9,740 nucleotides of DNA. Origin: an uncultured Archangium sp. (GTDB lineage Bacteria > Myxococcota > Myxococcia > Myxococcales > Myxococcaceae). Shown piece after piece: positions 6,505-9,740 of this stretch (its first letter is position 1; each line of letters opens with the position of its first letter). Location of the stretch: the NCBI GenBank assembly GCA_946479335.1, contig CAMLFP010000203.1, positions 1-9,740 on the forward strand, read 5' to 3'. The translations under genes and the position numbers were made by a program. The notes beneath the pieces are model-generated. The model was not told the DNA's origin, made no database searches, and worked only from the letters and a program-made list of their open reading frames with translations.

Positions 6505-7298
6505 CCGCACTGATGCGTGCCCGGCTGTGGCTGTTCTCGCTGGCGATGTTCCTGACGCCGGCGTTGGCCTTCGCGGCGAAGAAGGGCGGCTCCGAGGGCG
6601 CACCCCCGACGGGGCTCGACAGCTCCGACTCGTTCGCCAACCGCCCGGTGGTGCTGATGTTGGCGCTGGCGGCGATGGGCCTCGCGCCCTTCGTGCTGTT
6701 GATGGTGACCAGCTTCGTGAAGATCTCGGTGGTGTTGTCGATCGTGCGTTCAGCGCTCGGCACGCAGCAGATCCCCCCGACGCAGGTCATCACCGGCCTC
6801 GCGGTGATCCTCACCGTGTACATCATGGCGCCGACGGGGCAGGCGATGTTCAAGGCCGCCGACGCGGGCAGCATCACCGAGTCGGGCGATCTGATGCAGG
6901 CCAAGAACGTCGACACGCTGCTCAAGGCGGCCGACCGCGGCAAGGAGCCGCTGCGTGACTTCTTGATGAAGAAGGTCACCACCAAAGATCGCACGCTCTT
7001 CTATTCGCTGGCGCTCAAGCTGCGGAAGCCGGAGGACCGCATGAACATCGCGGAGCGCGACTTCCTGGTGTTGACGCCCGCCTTCGTGGTCTCGGAGCTC
7101 AAGGAGGCCTTCCAGATCGGCTTCCTGTTGTTCGTGCCGTTCCTGGTCATCGACATGGTGGTGGCGAACATCCTCCTCGCGCTCGGTATGCAGATGTTGT
7201 CGCCGACGACCATCTCGATGCCGTTCAAGTTATTGCTCTTCGTGATGGTCGACGGTTGGTACCTGATCGCGAAGGGCCTGGTCATCGGCTACCTGTAG
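6501..7298 (+). CDS. sctR: SctR/FliP export-gate protein
   Basis: A 265-residue inner-membrane protein that forms the pentameric core of the export gate with SctS and SctT. It starts with a signal peptide (residues 1 to about 25, likely cut near AFA|A), a feature of FliP that most SctR proteins lack. A first helix region (about 49-72, then SFVKISVVLSIVR), the sequence PPTQVITGLAVILTVYIMAP, and a long periplasmic loop (about 112-190) follow. Then comes the family signature FVVSELKEAFQIGFLLFVPF with LVIDMVVANILLALGMQMLSP and SMPFKLLLFVMVDGW. It is complete and typical in length. The ATG overlaps the fliO stop (ATGA) and has AAGGA at 6490-6494, 6 bases upstream. The signal peptide and preceding fliO make it more flagellar-like than the classic virulence T3SS. 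Confidence 0.97.
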   Translation: MTALMRARLWLFSLAMFLTPALAFAAKKGGSEGAPPTGLDSSDSFANRPVVLMLALAAMGLAPFVLLMVTSFVKISVVLSIVRSALGTQQIPPTQVITGLAVILTVYIMAPTGQAMFKAADAGSITESGDLMQAKNVDTLLKAADRGKEPLRDFLMKKVTTKDRTLFYSLALKLRKPEDRMNIAERDFLVLTPAFVVSELKEAFQIGFLLFVPFLVIDMVVANILLALGMQMLSPTTISMPFKLLLFVMVDGWYLIAKGLVIGYL

Positions 7299-7308
7299 AA
7301 AGGCGCGT

Positions 7309-7575
7309 ATGCACCAACTCAGCTACGTCATCTCGCAGGCGCTCATGATGGTGCTGGTCATCTCCGGCCCGCCGATTCTGCTCGCGCTGATCATCGGCTT
7401 CGTGGTCTCGGTGTTCCAGGCCGCGACCCAGATCCAGGAACAGACGCTCTCGTTCGCGCCGAAGCTGGTGATCATCTTCGGCGTGCTGGGCCTCGCCGGC
7501 CCGTGGATGGGCGCCACCCTCCTGCGCTTCACGTTCAACATCTACGACCGGTTCCCCGCGTTGATCGGCCACTGA
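7309..7575 (+). CDS. sctS: SctS/FliQ export-gate protein
   Basis: An 88-residue protein with two hydrophobic helices (about 14-38 and 51-74) of the FliQ/SctS family, which packs around the SctR/SctT core of the export gate in the inner membrane. The family motif is clear: SGPPILLALIIGFVVSVFQA, then ATQIQEQTLSFAPKL. Length is exactly typical. It follows sctR by 10 bases, with AAAGG at 7299-7303 as ribosome binding site, and precedes sctT by 7 bases, the usual P-Q-R order. Confidence 0.97.
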   Translation: MHQLSYVISQALMMVLVISGPPILLALIIGFVVSVFQAATQIQEQTLSFAPKLVIIFGVLGLAGPWMGATLLRFTFNIYDRFPALIGH

Positions 7576-7582
7576 AGCGACC

Positions 7583-8422
7583 ATGGGCTCCGAAGAGGTA
7601 CAGGCACTCGTCGCGCAGCTGCAGCACGAGTTCGGCATTCAGGTGAGCTTCACGCAGCTCCTGCTCGCGTTCGCGCTGCTCATGGCGCGGGTGCTGCCGG
7701 TGATCATCCTCACGCCGTTCCTCGGCGGTGAGGCGGTGCCGCAAGAAGTGAAGATGGGCCTCGGCGTGATGCTGGGCATGGTGCTCTACCCGGTGATCAT
7801 CGCGCAGGTCCGCGAGATCCCCATCTCCGCGATCCTCTTCATCGCGCTGATGCTCAAGGAGCTCTTCATCGGTCTGACCATCGCGTTCATCGTGGGCATG
7901 GTGTTCGACGCGGCGAACTCCGCGGGCGTGCTGATGGACACCATCGGAGGCACCAACCAGGCGACGTTGTTCGTGCCGCAGCTGGGCACGCAGGCCTCGC
8001 TCTTTGCCAACCTGAACCTGCAGATGACGGTGGTGCTGTTCCTCTCGCTCGGTGGGCACCACATCGTCATCGGTGCGTTGGGCGACAGCCTCCAGGCCAT
8101 CCCCCTCGATTCGTACCCGCGCTTCTCCCACGGCACGTGGCCGTTCTTCGAGACGGTGCTGCGCGTCTTCGGAGATCTCGTTCGCATCGCGTTGGCGCTG
8201 GCGTCGCCGGTGCTGCTCGCGGCCTTCATCACCGACCTCGGGCTCGGCATGATCAACCGCGTCGCGCCGCAGGTGCAGGTGTTCTTCGTGTCGATGCAGA
8301 TCAAGCCGGTGGTCACGGTGCTCATCGTGTTCACCTGCATCCACCTGCTGCTCAACCGCATCACCGGCGAGTACGGCGTGATGTTCCGCTGGCTGAAACA
8401 GGCGCTGTACCTGCTGACGTGA
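7583..8422 (+). CDS. sctT: SctT/FliR export-gate protein
   Basis: A 279-residue polytopic inner-membrane protein of the FliR/SctT family; one copy closes the SctR ring to form the export channel. Family features seen are MARVLPVIILTPFLGG and VP.EVKMGLGVMLG near the N-terminus, LMLKELFIGLTIAFIVGMVFDA (about 90-112) followed by AGVLMDTIGG, the LFLSLGGHHIVIGAL segment, and LASPVLLAAFITDLGLGMINR with VAPQVQVFFVSMQIK. Hydrophobic segments span most of the protein and the length is slightly above the common 250-265. The start at ATG 7583 has only GAAG (7574-7577) upstream; coupling to sctS, 7 bases away, probably helps. It ends 15 bases before sctU. Confidence 0.96.
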   Translation: MGSEEVQALVAQLQHEFGIQVSFTQLLLAFALLMARVLPVIILTPFLGGEAVPQEVKMGLGVMLGMVLYPVIIAQVREIPISAILFIALMLKELFIGLTIAFIVGMVFDAANSAGVLMDTIGGTNQATLFVPQLGTQASLFANLNLQMTVVLFLSLGGHHIVIGALGDSLQAIPLDSYPRFSHGTWPFFETVLRVFGDLVRIALALASPVLLAAFITDLGLGMINRVAPQVQVFFVSMQIKPVVTVLIVFTCIHLLLNRITGEYGVMFRWLKQALYLLT

Positions 8423-8437
8423 GAGGAGCCTCGACGC

Positions 8438-9496
8438 GTGTCTGAAGGTGGCGACAAGACCGAGGAGCCGTCGCAAAAGAAGCTCGACGACGCCCGCAAG
8501 GAAGGCAACGTCTGGAAGAGCAAGGACCTCTCCAGCGTCGCGGCCTTCGCGGTGGCCATGGCCACGGTCAGCGCGTCATGGGAGAGCGTGGAGACGCGCA
8601 TCAAGCAGCTCTTCTTCTTCGCCATCGAGCACACGGCGCACCCCGAAGGCATCACGCTCGCCACCCAGCAGTTGATGCTGTTGGCGTGGCAGGCCCTGCT
8701 GGTGCTCAGTGTCCCCATCGTGCTGGCGGCGGCGGTGTTCGGCGGGGTGATGGAGTTCCTCCAGGTGGGCGCGCTGCTGGCGCTCAAGGCGGTGATGCCG
8801 AAGTTCGAGAAGCTCAACCCCATCTCCGGCCTCAAGAACCTCTTCGGCAAGAAGCAGGTGGTCGAGCTGCTCAAGTCGATGTTCAAGCTCGGGGTCACCG
8901 GGTACGTGGTCTACGGCGTGGTGCGTGACGCGATGGGGCTGGTCGCCGCGACCATCAACGGTGACGCACAGCTGACGATGAACGTGATGGGCGAGCTGGT
9001 GGCCCGCGTGGTGAAGAAGACCACCGGGGTCTTCGTGGCCTTCGCCATCTTCGACGTCTGGTGGCAGCACAAGAGCTACATGAAGGACCAGATGATGTCG
9101 AAGGACGACGTGAAGAAGGAATACAAGGAGTCGGAAGGCGACCCGCACCACAAGGCCAAGCGCAAGGAGATGGCGCACGAGCTCCTCGAGGGCGCGCAGA
9201 TGGAGGCGGTGAAGGGCGCCGACGTCGTCGTCACCAACCCCGAGCACGTGTCGATCGCGCTCAAGTACGACAAGCAGAAAGACAACGCCCCGCGCGTCAT
9301 CGCCAAGGGCATCGAGGGGCGAGCCGCCTCGATCCGCGAGCTCGCGAAGGAGCACGACGTGCCGCTCCTGCGCAACGTGCCGCTCGCGCACGCGCTGTTG
9401 CGCATCGACTTGAACGACGAGGTGCCGGAGGCGCTCTACGACGCCGTCGCCGAGACGTTGAACTTCGTCTACCAACTGCGACAGCGCGCCGCGTAA
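8438..9496 (+). CDS. sctU: SctU/FlhB export-switch protein with variant NPEH site
   Basis: A 352-residue protein, about the length of FlhB. An N-terminal motif DKTEEPSQKKLDDARKEGNV precedes four hydrophobic segments (between about 30 and 210), with the loop NPISGLKNLFGKKQVVELLK between them. The linker MSKDDVKKEYKESEGDP leads to the cytoplasmic domain (about 211-352), which has VVVTNPEHVSIALKYD, APRVIAKG and HDVPLLRNVPLAHALLR. In the family this domain cleaves itself between N and P of NPTH to switch substrate specificity, in concert with SctP/FliK. Here the site is N267-P268-E269-H270: Asn, Pro and His are kept, Thr is replaced by Glu. The cleavage-critical N and P remain, so cleavage is still plausible, but kinetics or the surface could differ. 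GTG 8438 is chosen because AGAGGAG (8422-8428) lies 9 bases upstream and the family N-terminus starts there. It follows sctT, as in P-Q-R-B operons. Confidence 0.96.
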   Translation: MSEGGDKTEEPSQKKLDDARKEGNVWKSKDLSSVAAFAVAMATVSASWESVETRIKQLFFFAIEHTAHPEGITLATQQLMLLAWQALLVLSVPIVLAAAVFGGVMEFLQVGALLALKAVMPKFEKLNPISGLKNLFGKKQVVELLKSMFKLGVTGYVVYGVVRDAMGLVAATINGDAQLTMNVMGELVARVVKKTTGVFVAFAIFDVWWQHKSYMKDQMMSKDDVKKEYKESEGDPHHKAKRKEMAHELLEGAQMEAVKGADVVVTNPEHVSIALKYDKQKDNAPRVIAKGIEGRAASIRELAKEHDVPLLRNVPLAHALLRIDLNDEVPEALYDAVAETLNFVYQLRQRAA

Positions 9497-9528
9497 GTGG
9501 TTGACGGCATGGCGCGGCTCCGAATCTG

Positions 9529-9740
9529 ATGGCCGCGATGCCCGTCGACGCTGGCCACGATCTGACGAACTTCGACGAGGTGTGGGACCTCATGGCCGCC
9601 ACCGAGGTGCCGCTCGCGTGGCGCATCGGTCTCCAGGCGCCGTTTCAGGCCAGACGCGTTCGGGCGCGGGCCAGCGGCGAGCCCGGCGCGCGGGCGCTGC
9701 TGCTCTACAGCCCGACCGACGCGTGGCGGCAGGTCGAGGT
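9529..9740 (+). CDS. Unrecognised gene, 3' end outside window (possible PilZ start)
   Basis: An open frame from ATG 9529 runs 70 codons to the window end without a stop; an in-frame TGA at 9502 bounds it upstream, and ATG 9538 is a second possible start. Third positions are G/C-rich as in the neighbours, which supports coding. The visible part has a segment FDEVWDLMAATEVPLAWRIG, then R43-V-R-A-R47 followed by a strand-like ALLLYSPTDAWRQVE. An RxxxR motif followed some 25-30 residues later by a (D/N)xSxxG motif is how PilZ (c-di-GMP binding) domains begin, but the second motif would lie past the end, so this is speculation. It begins 32 bases after sctU and may belong to the same transcript. 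I see no clear Shine-Dalgarno sequence. Confidence 0.55.
   Translation, partial: MAAMPVDAGHDLTNFDEVWDLMAATEVPLAWRIGLQAPFQARRVRARASGEPGARALLLYSPTDAWRQVE

Noticed and set aside
5389..6603. 404-codon open frame on the - strand across sctQ and fliO
   Set aside because: Opposite to two supported genes, low-complexity Arg/Pro/Ser/His composition, no recognisable domain.
7535..8898. Two long - strand open frames (7535-8476 and 7786-8898) across sctT and sctU
   Set aside because: Antisense shadows of highly conserved membrane protein genes; His/Arg/Glu/Asp-rich or Ser/Thr/Met-rich products without motifs.
9497..9528. Terminator between sctU and the last gene
   Set aside because: No G/C-rich hairpin followed by a T run is present in the 32-base gap.
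9501..9529. TTGACG at 9501-9506 as a -35 promoter box after sctU
   Set aside because: At about 17 bases spacing the sequence is ATCTGA, a poor -10 box, and the spacing to the next ATG leaves no leader; a chance match is more likely.

Overview
The window is G+C-rich, with a strong G/C preference at third codon positions. It is filled by one tightly packed operon of type III secretion / flagellar export genes, all on the + strand. The gene set resembles the non-flagellar type III secretion systems (T3SS) of myxobacteria (Myxococcota), which are known to be close to the flagellar apparatus. The taxonomic assignment is an inference from composition and gene layout, not a database result.

Layout: a 5'-truncated FliG-like (SctK position) gene with a proline/arginine-rich tail (2-943); sctL/fliH (956-1663); sctN/fliI ATPase (1664-2989); sctO/fliJ (from 3011, without a stop codon where one is expected); sctP/fliK-like (3508-4494); sctQ, a FliM-FliN-like fusion (4496-5863), with a probable internal start for a short FliN-like product (5612-5863); a FliO homologue (5860-6504); sctR/fliP (6501-7298); sctS/fliQ (7309-7575); sctT/fliR (7583-8422); sctU/flhB (8438-9496); and the first 70 codons of an unrecognised gene (9529 to the window end). 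Gaps between genes are at most 32 bases and several genes overlap by 4 bases, so co-transcription and translational coupling are likely. The promoter must lie upstream of the window. I see no RNA genes, mobile elements, CRISPR arrays or clear terminators.

The genes together encode most of the export machine. SctR, S, T and U form the inner-membrane export gate, and FliO probably assists assembly of SctR. SctN, L and O form the cytoplasmic ATPase with its stator and stalk. SctQ and its short form would build the sorting platform (C-ring), with the FliG-like protein as its link to the inner-membrane ring. SctP would set substrate switching and length control together with SctU.

The order G-H-I-J-K-(M/N)-O-P-Q-R-B is that of a flagellar operon, but fliL and separate fliM and fliN genes are missing. 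This fits a T3SS that kept flagellar synteny. The main oddities are the SctO/SctP junction (a TTGC where TTGA would give a normal overlap), NPEH in place of NPTH in SctU, the retained FliO, the internal SctQ start, a proline-free 206-residue stretch in SctP, and the Pro/Arg tail on the FliG-like protein. This is a member of a known system family with unusual details, not a wholly new system.
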